Shown: positions 33,301 to 43,899, counted from the first letter of the stretch. The stretch is 64,000 nt of DNA from Tribonema minus (GCA_017506865.1 JAFCMP010000002.1:1054001-1118000), one strand, 5' to 3'. Program-made: numbers and translations. The notes: generated by a model from the sequence alone, not told the origin.

Positions 33301-35679
33301 GGAGCGCCACATGTTGCACTTTGAGGATGAATGTTTGCTCCATTGCATGCGCGCGTGTGACAATTGAGATTTTCAGAGCATTATCTGAACGAGACTGTCA
33401 CTTGTAATTTGAACTCATCAGAGCGCGGAAGTGATAAACACACTGCGGCAGGTGCCAACGGAAGTACTTCTGACGCACAGCCATGGGCATTCAGGAGAAT
33501 GTTAAAGCGATGAACACTCCATACTGTGGTGTCATGGCAACCACCACCAAAGGAGATGGACTTTTGTAAGCGTACAGTTACACCGTACGTTGCACGTACA
33601 CGCACACAAACAGGAGCATCACCATGAAACAATACATGACAGTGTCCTGCAGAGGGTTACGCCGATGAAACCTGCATTGCAGCTGAACCATGCCCAGCTA
33701 CACTTGCGCCGCACGAACATAACACTTCAACATACACAGTGCAAGTACCTTTACTTCTGGACAGTGCAAGGCTCAAGCTTGCAGTTTCCAGCCATTCCCA
33801 CTGCATTTGATGTACACTGGAAAACGCAATGTCTGCTGCAATGCAGCTCGGCTGTTGCAGCAGCTCGACAGCCGGCTACGAAAGCAGCAGACTACAGCCA
33901 GCACGCACGCACGCACATCCCCTCGATGCACACTCGCTGAGCGCTGCTGCACTTGCTACATGTTACGGCTGCAGCTGCTTCTCCTGCACCACATCTATAT
34001 TTTATTTACATACGCTGTTGCATGTACAAGAAACGGCCAATTACTCCCACGTACTCTGGAAGCACATCCAATGATGCCTTCAAATCAGAGCTCTCAATTG
34101 AAGATTGAACGCAATTACCAGTACCGGCACAGATTTCAATTAACAATCCAGGATATTCAAGGAAACGAAAATGCGTTCGTCCGCTCACCCGGGGAGCCCC
34201 GTCACGAGCTGGCGCAGGGCGCCCTCCGCAAACGCTTCCACAGCGCTCATCCGCTGAGCGCTGCAGTACGTCTCCAGCCGCGTCAGCGCTCGACATCGCG
34301 CCTCCGCGTCACACAGTCCGACTTCGCGGTCAGCGCTGCTCTCAGTCATGTGGGGCGGGGGGGCAGGCGGTGCATGGGGGCGGCAGCGGCGGCAGTGACT
34401 CAGTTGCTACTTTGATTCGAAGTGCTCGCCATGCCGCGTGACGACAATAAGTGTGGTTAAGCTCCGGGTAATATTTGGTGATGGAGTGTTGACTCCTCGT
34501 TTGTAAAGCGTGACGTTGCTCGTCAGGGCTGCGTTCGTCGCACCCCACTAGAATCAACAAAGAGCAGATGCTGTGCGAGTGTTTTGCGGTAGATGAACTG
34601 CTTGTCGCATGCTTCATAGTGTGTTCTGAGGCTGTCTCCGGTCCACGGCGCCGCGTAAAAAACGTGCGCGCGCTCTCTGCCTGCTGGCACACCGCCGCAC
34701 GCCGGCCGCACTGCAGATTGGAAACTCTGGCAACTGCAGCGAGCGAGAAGAGCTTGCCATGGCACAACAGTGCTCGGCTGCAGGCTTTCCGCGCCGCTTT
34801 CAATTTCACAAGAAAAACATGTAATATTATCGCTGCTCACGCCTGGCGCAGGTGCCAGCTGAGAGCCTCCAAGTCCGCAGGCACCAAAATCTGCAAGAAG
34901 TTGCCAGATACTGCTGGCCAATATCTTGGAAGTGGAGCCTGCCTGGCTACTAGGGTACTATGCACTGCAACTCCCACCCTTTCCAACAGCAGTACTGCTG
35001 CTGTTCTGGACATCCAGCGTGGTACGCTGCGCGCACCGTAGGTGTCTGTGCTGGGTGTGTAATATGTACCTACGTCACATATGTAGTTGGATTTGGAAGA
35101 CCGAAGTCAAACTAGTAGAGGTGCAGAAATGCTCGCATACCTGTAAATGGCATTGCTGCCGTGGTCAGCCACCAACGCGGCCTCCCGTTGCCGCCACCTG
35201 TTTGCGCGACGCTGCTGCCGGCTCCTCACAAGGCGGGCCTGCGTGAGATGTATAGATCCACCCCAAATCAGAGATGCAGTTTTGCAGCATGATGACTCTA
35301 GTGCTTTGGCTTGTTGCTGCCTGCAGTTTGGCCGCTTTTGGATTTTTCTGGCCGTCAATAGTGATGTTTTGAGCGGTCTTGCTGATGCAAACAAGCTGCG
35401 TTGTCGCCCTGCATCTATTGAGACCGCAGAAGTGCCAGAGCCAGGACATCCACTAAATTGATGCGAGATGAGCCAGTTCATACCAGCGAGCATGTGCAAA
35501 TTACGTTCAGATCTTACTTCATGTGCATCGCCAATGCCAGATGCTTGCTGGTGGCTAGTCTTTGGCCGCAGACCGCCTGAGAAGAACTCAGCTGCCAACT
35601 GCTTCGCTCGCTGCAGCCGTAATCTGCTCAGCTCCTCGGCGTCCTGCACATTTCCGGCTGAAGTTTCTGCAGCAGGCAT
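16699..35679 (-). CDS. Gene C: 22-exon multi-GAF protein with Tudor-like insertion
   Basis: Exons (minus): 35518-35679, 35141-35238, 34841-34913, 34544-34777, 34189-34340, 32978-33282, 31038-31725, 30231-30472, 29159-29307, 28381-28430, 26739-26888, 26088-26196, 25306-25512, 25012-25164, 24162-24386, 23066-23188, 22127-22218, 21311-21666, 20023-20231, 19433-19561, 17664-18562, 16699-16846. All phases match and the sum is 1,651 codons including TGA. A GAF domain is clear at about 1041-1245 (CCIYIGLLDASAQTL, YVAASLNSRMQGRTLRRGQG, then GPFVCVPIDGGGAALGAIGV), split by a Tudor-like stretch (GDTVEVLLGG, CDVTYLSDATQEAAVPLARM). A second, diverged GAF spans about 220-570 and ends ACVPIRGPDGSVVGVLGTWG. 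The C-terminal part has polyalanine. GAF domains bind small ligands or dimerise; no catalytic partner is visible. Exons 3-5 and the exon 14 donor are the least certain. Confidence 0.72.
16789..17466. repeat. 339-bp tandem duplication with the last-exon acceptor of gene C
   Basis: Bases 16,789-17,127 are repeated almost exactly at 17,128-17,466 (for example CAGGCGCCTTCTTGGCATCA at both 16,791 and 17,130). The unit contains the first part of the last exon of gene C, its CCCACTAG acceptor and upstream intron. Only a few bases differ, so it is recent. Confidence 0.95.
18565..18585 (-). promoter_or_regulatory. 21-base C homopolymer as polypyrimidine tract of exon 21
   Basis: On the plus strand there are 21 consecutive G (18,565-18,585). 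On the coding strand this is an uninterrupted C-run directly before the AG acceptor of gene C exon 21 at 18,562. Confidence 0.7.
18656..18723. repeat. Interstitial telomere-like repeat (TTAGGG)
   Basis: TTAGGG and GCTAGGG units interspersed with other bases, in the intron just upstream of gene C exon 21. Confidence 0.85.
18935..19386. repeat. Three tandem copies of the 3' end and donor of gene C exon 20
   Basis: Downstream of exon 20 (19433-19561) its final part recurs with donors at about 19,275, 19,095 and 18,937, spaced 158-180 bases. Each copy can be read as GVDGVLCVMVQQLA-type sequence ending at GTACAC, GTAATT or GTTCAC. An in-phase acceptor is not obvious, so they are more likely decoy or alternative donors than cassette exons. 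Confidence 0.85.
20480..21105. repeat. Decayed tandem copies of the Tudor-like 3' end of gene C exon 18
   Basis: The part of exon 18 reading HCCDVTYLSDATQEAAVPLA recurs on the minus strand near 21,000-21,100 (NVTHLSNATREAAVPLARVR), near 20,720-20,760 (PAEHCCD) and near 20,480-20,530 (HYCCSVMCLSNTTRKATVP). Divergence rises with distance from the exon. Confidence 0.75.
22380..22700. repeat. Copies of the 5' part of gene C exon 17
   Basis: The exon 17 sequence read on the plus strand as GCAGCAGTCTGGCAGTGCTC, then GGCACGTCACC, recurs at about 22,410-22,445 and 22,635-22,675, upstream of the exon in transcription sense. Confidence 0.65.
23240..23720. repeat. About 330-bp direct repeat upstream of gene C exon 16
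   Basis: GGCCAGCTGCGTGGTGGTG followed by a GACATATAC or GGCATATAC variant occurs at about 23,336 and 23,667, with further similarity to the left (AAAAGGAAAG, TGTCAAT, TATTG). The first copy continues into a decayed version of the exon 16 acceptor side (GAGCTGCCGTGACGCCTGC). Confidence 0.7.
23940..24006. repeat. Interstitial telomere-like repeat (CCCTAA)
   Basis: About ten CCCTAAC-type units with variants, in the intron between gene C exons 15 and 16. Confidence 0.88.
24392..24545. repeat. 75-bp tandem pair at the exon 15 acceptor of gene C
   Basis: GACCCAGGGGTGCGCATA occurs at about 24,395 and 24,470, each followed by AGACA, TAGGTTGCTGAAGCTAG and TACTGTTC. It lies immediately upstream of exon 15 in transcription sense. 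Confidence 0.85.
26915..27470. repeat. Two repeat arrays upstream of gene C exon 11
   Basis: Between 26,915 and 27,082 three units of about 55-70 bases share ATCAGCTCRAATTTGC-type sequence with GAGCGCTGCTGAGC ends. At 27,121-27,185 the first part of exon 11 with its CAG acceptor is copied (CAGCGAGCGCCAGCCTGCGC). At about 27,305 and 27,432 CTGACCGCGTGCACCGCG is repeated. Confidence 0.7.
27774..28085. repeat. Telomere-like repeat cluster in both orientations
   Basis: Degenerate CCCTAA units at 27,774-27,882 are followed by TTAGGG units at about 27,951-27,985 and 28,069-28,085. The order, C-rich then G-rich, is opposite to what an end-to-end telomere fusion would leave. Confidence 0.88.
29658..29716. 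repeat. Interstitial telomere-like repeat (CCCTAA)
   Basis: About eight CCCTAACCC-type units with variants, in an intron of gene C. Confidence 0.88.
30735..30960. repeat. Two tandem copies of the 3' end and donor of gene C exon 7
   Basis: The end of exon 7 (ERCCERVLAVLRQGNDR, then GTGCGT) recurs downstream near 30,885-30,955 (EHCCERVLALLRQGSD, then GTGCGC) and near 30,750-30,815 (EHALAVLLQGSDR, then GTAGGT). Spacing is about 135-150 bases. Confidence 0.8.
31197..31333. repeat. Telomere-like repeat lying in frame within gene C exon 7
   Basis: Units of GTTAGGGCTAGGACTAGCCC and variants. Read on the minus strand in the exon 7 frame they give a stop-free PNPRASP repeat, although one frame of CCCTAA would contain TAA stops. 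The flanking exon frame is open for 229 codons across it. Confidence 0.8.
32097..32145. repeat. Interstitial telomere-like repeat (TTAGGG)
   Basis: Short degenerate run with GTTAGGG, GGGTTACGG and GAGGGTTAGGG units in an intron of gene C. Confidence 0.75.
32614..32945. repeat. Telomere-like tracts with a copy of the gene C exon 6 3' end
   Basis: CCCTAACC tracts at about 32,614-32,634, 32,697-32,792 and 32,920-32,945 flank a copy (32,818-32,918) of the end of exon 6 (33,000-33,100): CAGCGGCTCAGCAGC, TCGTCAGTGCTCGCCGTGCA and GCAGCGCTCAGCGCC recur in order. The donor GGTGAG of the real exon is GATGAG in the copy, so the copied splice site is dead. Confidence 0.85.
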
Positions 35680-36039
35680 CAGAAATAGCGTTTGCGAGTG
35701 CTCAGATCCAGAAAGACTGCGGCGGTTTCAAACTTCAAGTACGGATTGAAGTTGCAACTTCGACCTTAACTTCAACAATCTGTAATTGACAAGGAGAACC
35801 CGTTAAAACGCAGGCAGTCAAGTCAAGAGCGCAATCCAGAGGTCCGTCTCTTCTGCTCGGGGCGTGCAGCGCGATCGCAGCAGCGCCATCTCAGCAGGCA
35901 CAAGATCTGCAGGATCTGTGTGCGCAACCTGGTTTCGCGGAGGCGCAGGAAAAGGCTGCCTCGCGATTAAACTCTGTGCGTGCAGCGCACTGAGCGAAAC
36001 AGTGCCTGCGCTGGGCCGCACAGCTCCTAGTCTCTTCGA
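35680..36039. promoter_or_regulatory. Divergent promoter interval between genes C and A
   Basis: The ATG of gene C (35,677-35,679, minus) and of gene A (36,040, plus) are 360 bases apart. At about 35,727-35,778 there is a cluster of AACTTCAA/TTGAAGTT-like motifs in alternating orientation (CAAACTTCAAG, GATTGAAGTTG, AACTTCGACC, TTAACTTCAACA). The same motif is frequent in introns of this window, so its regulatory meaning is uncertain. No TATA box is obvious. Confidence 0.45.
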
Positions 36040-38206
36040 ATGCTGCCCATGCACCAGCAACACCAACAGGTGTGGCCTTCCCAGCAGCCATCGGCTCAAC
36101 AGCCACAGTGGCCCGCACAACACCAACAGCACCAACAACAGCAGCAACAGCAGCACCAGCAGCAGCAACAGCAGCACCACCACCAGCAGCAACAGCAGCA
36201 GCAGCCATACTACCCGCAGCCACACCAGCAGCACCTGCAGCCGCCGCCGCAGGACAGCTATGCCTGGCCATCCCACCCGCAACACCACGATTACCGCCCT
36301 CCACATCAGTCAGTGCCGCCGCAGCCCCAGGCATATCCCTCCCAGCCCTTGCGCCCCTACTCGCCGCGGGAAGAATGGGCCAGGACGGCATATGACGGGC
36401 AATACCAGCAGCAGGCGGCATCGCTGCCTCCTGCACCAGCAGAGCCTACGGCGCCGCCACCGCAGGCACAGGGCTTTGTCGCATTCGCTGCCGGTGCTGC
36501 CGCTGGCGGCGGCGGAGGCGCTGTTTCAGCCCCCCTTCCTACTCACAGCGCCCCCGCACATAACAACGACGCGTACTACTCATCAAATGCCGAGCCGCTG
36601 CAGGCCGCGCAGAGCGCTGCCTCAACGCCAGCGCCAGACTTCTCATCGCAACGTCACCAGCAGCAGCAGGGAAGAGAGGGGGGCGTGGGCGGGGGGAGGG
36701 ACCCGCGCCGTTTGCAGGCGCGCAACTGGGCGCAGGTGAAGCAGGAAGCGCACGCTGTGGAGGGCGAGCAGTCGCCGCAGTTGCCGCTGCGGCGCTTGTC
36801 GCCGCCGCGCGCACCACCGTCAGAGTCCACAGAGGGGCGATATCGGGAGTTTGCGGCCCCGCCTCCGCGCGCGGCGCCGCTGTCGCCACTTCAGTCGCCG
36901 CGCGCGTCGACGCCGCAGTACACCGAGGGGCCGCCCAGTGCATTTTCGGCGTCCCCCGTGCGCGCGGCGCCCGCCACAGGAACTGAACTGTCACCTCCAG
37001 CAGCGCCACAGGCGGCGGCGGCGGCGGCGGCGGCGCAGGCACCGCAGCAGGACGCGGCGACGGCGCAGGCCAGCGGCGGAGCGCGGAGCGGAGGCGCGCA
37101 GCAGCGGCGGTCACGGTCGCCGGTGTCGCAGTTGTCTTCTCTGCAGGATGAGCCGCGGGCGCAGCGCCCTACGCGGGATGACAGGAGCAGAGATAGCGGC
37201 GGCGGCGGCGGTGGTTACGGTGGCGGCAGCACGCACCGCACGCTGCAGCATCGCTCAGATGCTTCACACGAGTGGCGGTCGCCGCAGCGCCGCCGTTGGG
37301 ATGCGCCGTCAAGCCGCGATGATGACAGGTACACAGACTGGCGCGACTGGCGCGATCGACGCGGCGGCGGTGGCGGCAGCGGCGGCGGCGGCGGCGACTG
37401 GCGCAACTGCGGCGGGGACCGATCGCACACTGCGCGTGCGGATGACGTGCGCAGGAGTGGCCACAGCACCGGCGGCGGCAGTTCTGGGCGGCGCAGCAGC
37501 AGCAGAGATCGGCGAGATAGCGGCAAAGACTACGGCGCTGAAGGCAGGCACGGCGGCGCCGCCACCGAGGTTGGCTGGCGCAGCGGCGGCGTCGACCGCC
37601 TGCGCGGCGGCGTGCAGCAGTCCGAACACCGCGGTGAGGGCGCCAGCCGCAGCGGCAGCGGCGACAATGGCAGAGGCAGCGATCCCACACGCGCCAGCAG
37701 CAGCCGTGAAGCGCACATCGGCCACAGAGGCGGCGACGGCAGTGGCGGCGGCGCTGGCGGCGGCGGCGGCGGCGGCAGTGACCTCCGCAGCCCGGGCACG
37801 GGGCCCCTGCAGAACGGTGACAGGCGCAACATCTCACGCAGCAGCGTCAGCGAAGGCGGCCGTGGCGGCGGCGGCGGCAGGCAGCCCGGCAGCCGAGACC
37901 GCAGCAGCGAGCGGGGCTCTGCGTTTGGCGGCGGCGGCAGCGGCGCTGGCCGATCTGAGAGTCGCCACGGCAGCTTACAACGCCACGATGTCCGCGCCAG
38001 CAGCAGCGCTGCCGACAGCAGCCTCAGGCCTGCGAGCCATGCCGCCAGTGACATTCGCAGTCCCCACAGAAACGGCGGCAGCGGCGGCGCCGGCGGCGGC
38101 GATGTCGACCGCAGGGGCAGGGCAGCCGATGCCAGCAGAGGACCAATGGCAAACAACGGAGCGGCAGGAAGGGCGCCGCATGGTGACCTGGGGGCGGCGG
38201 CGGCGG

Positions 38207-38237
<31 letters not shown>

Positions 38238-41200
38238 CGCTGCACCAGGCGCGTTGGACGAGGGGCATGGGAGGGGGGGGATCGGGCCGCAGCTGTGGTC
38301 GCACTCGGCGCTGGGCCCGCTGCACCTGCGCGAGGCGTTTGGCAAGACGCTCGTGCACGACATCCTTCAGGTATGCAGGTATCGCTGGGGTATGCTCATA
38401 CTACGGAGGCTTGACATTGTGACGGACGAGGGGGGGGGGGCTCGGTGGGCAGTTTGGCAATGTATGCGATTTGTGCAGCTGGTGGCGGTGAAAGTATCGG
38501 CGCCAATTGTCACGGTCACTGGGTTAGGACCTCTTCAATGAAGCTGCTTGGCCATGGTGGCGCGAGACAACACGCTGCTCGCACATGCAGCTGCATCTGA
38601 AGTCGACCCTTTATTCTGCCTCCTTCAGCTGTCCAGTTGCCTGTGATGCTTACAGCGCCCTACTGCGGCTGCCGCAGTTGAGATGGTTTGACGGTCCGCC
38701 ATACGTGAGCATGCCAATGTCCAACAAGCTCTGCTGTCCAGTTGCCTGTGATGCTGCTAGCGCCCTTCTGCGGCAGTTGAGATGGTTTCACGGTCCGCAG
38801 TACGTGAGCTTGCCAACGCCGAACTAAGGGGGCACAGCCCGCGCGCGCTCAGTCTGCGTACACGGCTGCCACACCTTCAGCGCATGGGGCGTGTGTGCAG
38901 CTCCTGCGGTACACGTACTCCACAGAGGCCACACCCTGTTGGCAGTGCTGAGCGCTGCCATCAGAGTGGGGCTGCAGACTCGATTCACTCACGCCGAGTG
39001 CGTATCAACTCTGAGATGAATGCCACAGTGCTCGCTGCAAATGCCCCTTGTCGATCGCCGCATTCAATGTGCGGTGCGCGTGTGCATCAGCGTCTCGCAT
39101 TCAAAGCACGTTCTGCCGTCGTCGATGCTTGCTTGGGGCAAGTGGTTAGGGCTTGCTGCGCACGTCACCCGTGCATCGACCAGGTGTCGGCCTGCTGTCA
39201 ACCGCCACACGCGATGCGCGGCGCATGCGTCATCGACACAGCAGTTAACAATGCTGCGGTGTGTGGTCATTGACGTGTGGTTCGAATGTCATGCTGTTTT
39301 CGGCCAGGTGTCCATCACTAGGTGCGACCCGCGCGCGCTGGGTCTTCTGCCGCTGCTCTGCATCCAGGCCAGCGGCAGCAGGTGAGAGACACGAGGCATA
39401 CCTTAAACTGGAAACTGCTTGGCGATCATGGAGCACGCACACAGCAAGTTTTGCGGCAGTCAGAAGACAGGGATGCCTCAGAGCAAGCTCTGTACTGTTT
39501 CTGTGTACCATCAAGGCCTGCTTGCAGTTGAAGTGCTTGCAGTTGAAGTACACCACAGGGCGTTACCTTCGCATCACTCAAAATCTTCAGGGCGCAAGGT
39601 GCTCCTTTGAAGTACGAGCAGGCAAGAGCACCATGTGCGTATGCACTTTTGCTGAGTGAGTCACTCGTCAGTCACATGCCATCATCTTGAATGCAACCCG
39701 CAACAGGCCGGCACAAACCATGCGGCAATGTACGCGTGCTCGTCTGTTTGTAGAGCGCATGTAGCCCAGTCTGTTCATACGGAAAAGCACGCCTCGCTGC
39801 GCTGGGCTCTGCGCCGACGCGCTGCTCCACAGGAAGCCGCTGCGCCAGATCGTCATGGATCTGCAGTTGCAGGACAGCGGACAGCCCCAGAGTGGCACTA
39901 ATGCTACACCCACCATCAAGCGCAAGCGCGACACTGGCGGCGGCGGCGGTGGCGGCAGCGGCGGTGGCGGCAGCAGCAGCGGCGCAGCTCACGGTGCGGA
40001 CGGTGGCGCCGGCCAGAGCGGTGCGCGGACGCGTCAGTGGCACGTGGGGGTAGCGCTCAGCTGCGGCCTGCCCAAGGAGACCTCCATGTGCAAGGTGCGC
40101 TGAGCGCTGATGCGGGTTGCGCTGTACGATGCGACCAGCATCAGAGCATCGGCATGTTGAAGTCGCAGCAGTGCATTGTATATGGGGGCCTCGCGTGAGG
40201 CGACGGTGTCGGACAGACACACAGAAGCGGGGTAGAAGGACTCCTCGGAGGGGCACGCTCTTCTTGCTGTGAAGTATGTATAGTTTGTTCCGTGGATCTA
40301 CACATGCGTAGAGGCATTGATTTCTCTATACACCTGCTGCACTGGCACGCATACATTTGTCACCACATTGCTACGATGTGTTGGCATGTGTGTACAAGTC
40401 AGAGGCGGCTACCAAGTTGGAGGATGGACTGATGCACCACAAGGACCTGCTGTCGGGCGTGTGGGCGTTGTCACTGGACGGCAAGTGTGATTTGCGTGCT
40501 GACTCCAAGCTGAGGTCTGGCAGCAGTGCTCGTGCACATTTATGCCTCAGGCTAGTAGTACAGTACAGAACATGCACACTCAAAACCTTTCTAGTGCATA
40601 CACTGGATGCGCGAGATGCAAATCGTGCAGCCTCAGCGTGCACAAAACGGCTTCTACGGGCAGCGTGTCAAACATGATCACCACCAAGCTGGAGTTTGTA
40701 GCACAGCACAAACCTAAAATCAAATCACTTAGCAGAAGAGGCCGTGCTTTCTTTACTTCCTGTCCACAGGCGCTGACGCGCTAGGCTATACTTCGTCATC
40801 ATCGTTCGCCCAGGCAATTTTGTGTGCCTGCGCTTTGTAACTGCTAGGTGGCGACAGAGCTGGAGCTAGTGGTGAACCACATGGACCTCCCGGGGGGGGC
40901 ATGGGACCAGCACATCGACGGCGGTGATCCGAGCACTGACCTGAGCGTGCTCATAGCGACGGCAATACGCACCGCGCGCGCGGGCTCGGGCCTCGACCTC
41001 GCGGGCTGCTGGAAGTGAGTGTGACTTTAACTTGTGCAAGTCCTATTTACTGTTGTCGGTTCAGCAGGTGTAACGTTTGCATGCGGCCCTTCCAAGATAT
41101 GTTCATGATCAACTTACAAATCTTGGGTCTCATAGGGTTTAAAAAGATTGTACTGTAAATGGTGAAATCCTGGTGCTTCTTAATTTTTTCCTGTCGCCCA

Positions 41201-43899
41201 AGTAACTCATCAAGTTCAGGTCAGGTATAGCATCAGACAACGGCTGTGTTCCTGTGATGCAATGAGGTACATGTGTTGACTGTCCTGCAGGGAGAACATA
41301 TGTGCTGATTGAGACATCATACAGCCTGCCTGATTTGAACTTTGAAAACCTCCCTGGCCATCAACGTGACAACAGAGTCGTTGGGTGCTTGCGCCCTGTG
41401 CTTTCCTCATAATCTTTAGTCTATTCAATGCCATTGGCAACATGGCAATATGAGAACTTTCAGCAGTATGTCAGATCTCAGCAGTTGGACAGGACTAGCA
41501 AGCACTTTGGAAGTACCCTTGTTTTTTCATGCCCAGCGTGCAGCCCACTGGCAGCTCAGACAAACAACACAGAACTGGAGGCTCCGTCTTCGTGTCAGAG
41601 TATGATGCGGCGCACAGTGTTCGACCACGCTAGACATCATGCTCATCCAGCCCCCTATTGCAGCAAACGGCCTTGTTCACCACCTGCTCAACGCATTTTG
41701 GCGCCCTTACACAAGCAAGCAGCAAATCAACCATGCACGGCTGGCGATAGGCCAGCGTGGTTGCCGGTGAAATTTGGGGTAGGCCGGTAGGGTACCAGCG
41801 CTGCTTCTGCGCAATCCCTGGCTTAAATAGCCTGCCGCCAAAGAGTGTTGGCATGCTGGTGTTGTCAATTCTGTTGCATGCATCGCAGCACTCTGCATAA
41901 CACTAATGTCGCACAGGTACAGTACCAAAACATGTGCACTGCACACGTGTCGTTGACGATGCCTGTTTGACGAGTCAGAGTGGGCTGATGCCGTCAGCCC
42001 GTGTTTTGATCCTGATCTGTATGCCGCATCTGCTCTTTTGACTCTGACTTCGACTCCCTGCGCCGCCGTGCAGGTGGGTCGTGCTGTGCCAGATCGAGCG
42101 CGCGGACTCCACAACGGTGATCTTCCTGGTAGACGCGGCCAAGGCGCGCGCCGTGAAAGAGGAGATCAAGGCATGTCAGCGGCTAGCGCGCGTTGCTGAG
42201 CGTTGTGTGCTGCTGAGCATTGCTGCATTGCAACGCATGCACGCGCGCCTCCTCGCGCGACCACTGTCGTTGGCATGCAGCGTATAGGGCAGATTGGGTA
42301 GGAGCACGTCAACACATACTCGTTCGGGTACCAGAGGGCGCTCGCTTGTGAAGACATCACAAAAGTTGCTCTGCTCTGGACCAGCGCAAAGTCTAGGATG
42401 ATATCATAGCACGTCTCCGCTGAAGTCGCAAGGGGCACCTTTGCAGAGGACATCAAGGCAAGCTAGTTGTTGTACATGCTGCTGAGCACCATCGTGTTGT
42501 GTCGCAAAGGCAAACAGTCATTACACTGTGCAGACCATGCGCTGCTGCAGGCAGGTCTTCGACCGCTGCCACACAGCAAGCAGCACGCATCGCCACACAC
42601 TGATTCTCTCGGTGCTTCACTTCTCTCATTGCAAGGGCTGCCGATGTTCATCATTTGCATGTGCTGCTGCAGGCAGACCTTCGGTCGCTGCGCACGGTGG
42701 CGCTCACGTGCGCCGTCTCCAGCGACGTCATGGAGTACCGCAGCCTGTCCGCGCAGTGCCGCGTCGCGCTGTGGCAGGTGTGTGTGCTTCTCACGTCACG
42801 CCACCTGCGGATGTTCGTTCACCTTGAGTCGACTTTCACAATTGTCCATCCGTTCATTCCTACAGCAGTCGGTGGCATGTCGTCAGTCAATGATGTCAGC
42901 CAGCCTTGCGCTCTATATGTTACGCTCCGGCCTGTGGTGCACTGAAAGGTCTACAGAACGCCTTATTGTTGCGCATTTATGACACTGCTACCTATATCGC
43001 TCATGTATGCAATAACGCAGTCATGCGCTGAATTTAACGATGCCTGAGCTCCGCAGGCCATCCGGCGGCAAGTGCGCACTGCTGCATCACCTCTTGGGCA
43101 GTTGATGCACTGGGAAGTTGGTGTGTTTTTCACCCTGACTGACGCTCACTCCACAACAGTTGAAGCTTACAGCATCCGGTGACGCTCCCGCATCATCTGC
43201 GGTGTGCGCAGGTGCTGGAGACCGTCGCACGCGACATGGCGTACACGCTGCTGCACTTTGCAGAGGCTGCTGCTGCGGCGGCGGCAGCGAGACACAGTGG
43301 CGATGGCGATGACGAAACCGACGAGGAGGATGGTGAGTAGCAGTACACCATTGCTGAAGTTGTCGGTGCGAAACGCAGTCCTCAACACTTAAAGAACGTG
43401 GGTTCCCCACGCACTGACCCGCTGACATCAAATAGCGTAACTCTGGTATTGAGGCAGTGCAGCCAGGCAGCAGCGTTGTCTCAAGTTCGTGATGAGACTT
43501 TAATGCCACCGCCACCCGGAACACCGCTCTGTGATGCGCCCCTAGAGGGCGACCTATGTACATCAGACTTGAAGTAAAATGCCATCAGACTCAAAGGCGA
43601 GAATGGGTGTGGAGGAAATGCCGCTCACGCGCCGCGCCGTCCTCGCGCACTCCACAGACACAGCGCAGCGGGGACCAGAGCTCAACAGCGACGATCGTGA
43701 GCGGCTGCACGCGGCAGCGGCCTTCTTCGGCGCCCCACGCGCGCGTGACCTGTGCACCATCTTCATGAGCCTCGGTCCCGCTCTCTCGGAGCAGCGTGCG
43801 GCACAGCTGGCGGAGCTGTGCGCAGTGCGCATTGCCGAGTTTACGCACGCACGCAGCGGCGGCGGCCGCGGCGGCGGCAGGGGTCCAGTGAATAGCTGA
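36040..43899 (+). CDS. Gene A: eight-exon protein with long low-complexity N-terminus
   Basis: Exons: 36040-38370, 39308-39381, 39833-40094, 40848-41014, 42074-42170, 42673-42777, 43212-43332, 43589-43899. Phases match throughout; the total is 1,155 aa plus TGA. ATG 36040 follows an in-frame TAG four codons upstream. Exon 1 (777 codons) starts Gln/His/Pro-rich, then is Ser/Arg/Gly-rich with RS- and RGG-like runs (DWRDWRDRRGGGG), and ends with the globular HSALGPLHLREAFG. The remaining 378 residues are more globular (WHVGVALSCGL, LELVVNHMDLPGGAWDQHID, WVVLCQIERADSTTVIFLVD, LRSLRTVALTCAVSSDVMEY, FMSLGPALSEQRAAQLAEL) with an acidic DDETDEEDG near the end. The exon at 42074-42170 ends at a GC donor (AAG|GCATGT). 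No family was recognised; an RNA- or chromatin-associated role is only suggested by composition. A rearranged copy lies at 54-61 kb. Confidence 0.75.
38622..38822 (+). repeat. Tandem pair in intron 1 of gene A
   Basis: CTGTCCAGTTGCCTGTGATGC, minus its last base, occurs at about 38,629 and 38,736, each followed by GCGCCCT, GCGGCAGTTGAGATGGTTT or a close variant, CGGTCCGC and ACGTGAGC. The period is about 105 bases. A related single copy is in the second gene A copy near 56,730. Confidence 0.8.
40395..40530 (+). repeat. Diverged duplicate of the 5' part of gene A exon 4
   Basis: The open stretch AATKLEDGLMHHKDLLSGVW resembles the start of the exon at 40848 (VATELELVVNHMDLPGGAW). The flanking exons splice in phase without it, so it is read as an acceptor-side duplicate. 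It could alternatively be an additional exon. Confidence 0.45.
42433..42573 (+). repeat. Splice-junction duplicates in intron 5 of gene A
   Basis: GAGGACATCAAGGCAAG (about 42,436) repeats the end and GC-type donor of the exon at 42074-42170 (GAGGAGATCAAGGCATG). CTGCTGCAGGCAGGTCTTCG (about 42,541) repeats the acceptor and start of the next exon (CTGCTGCAGGCAGACCTTCG, 42,664). Confidence 0.7.

Noticed and set aside
36851-38422. 523-codon Ala-rich ORF overlapping gene A exon 1
   Set aside because: It is a +2 shadow of the GGC-repeat region. The exon 1 frame, not this one, joins exon 2 in phase and is conserved in the second copy.
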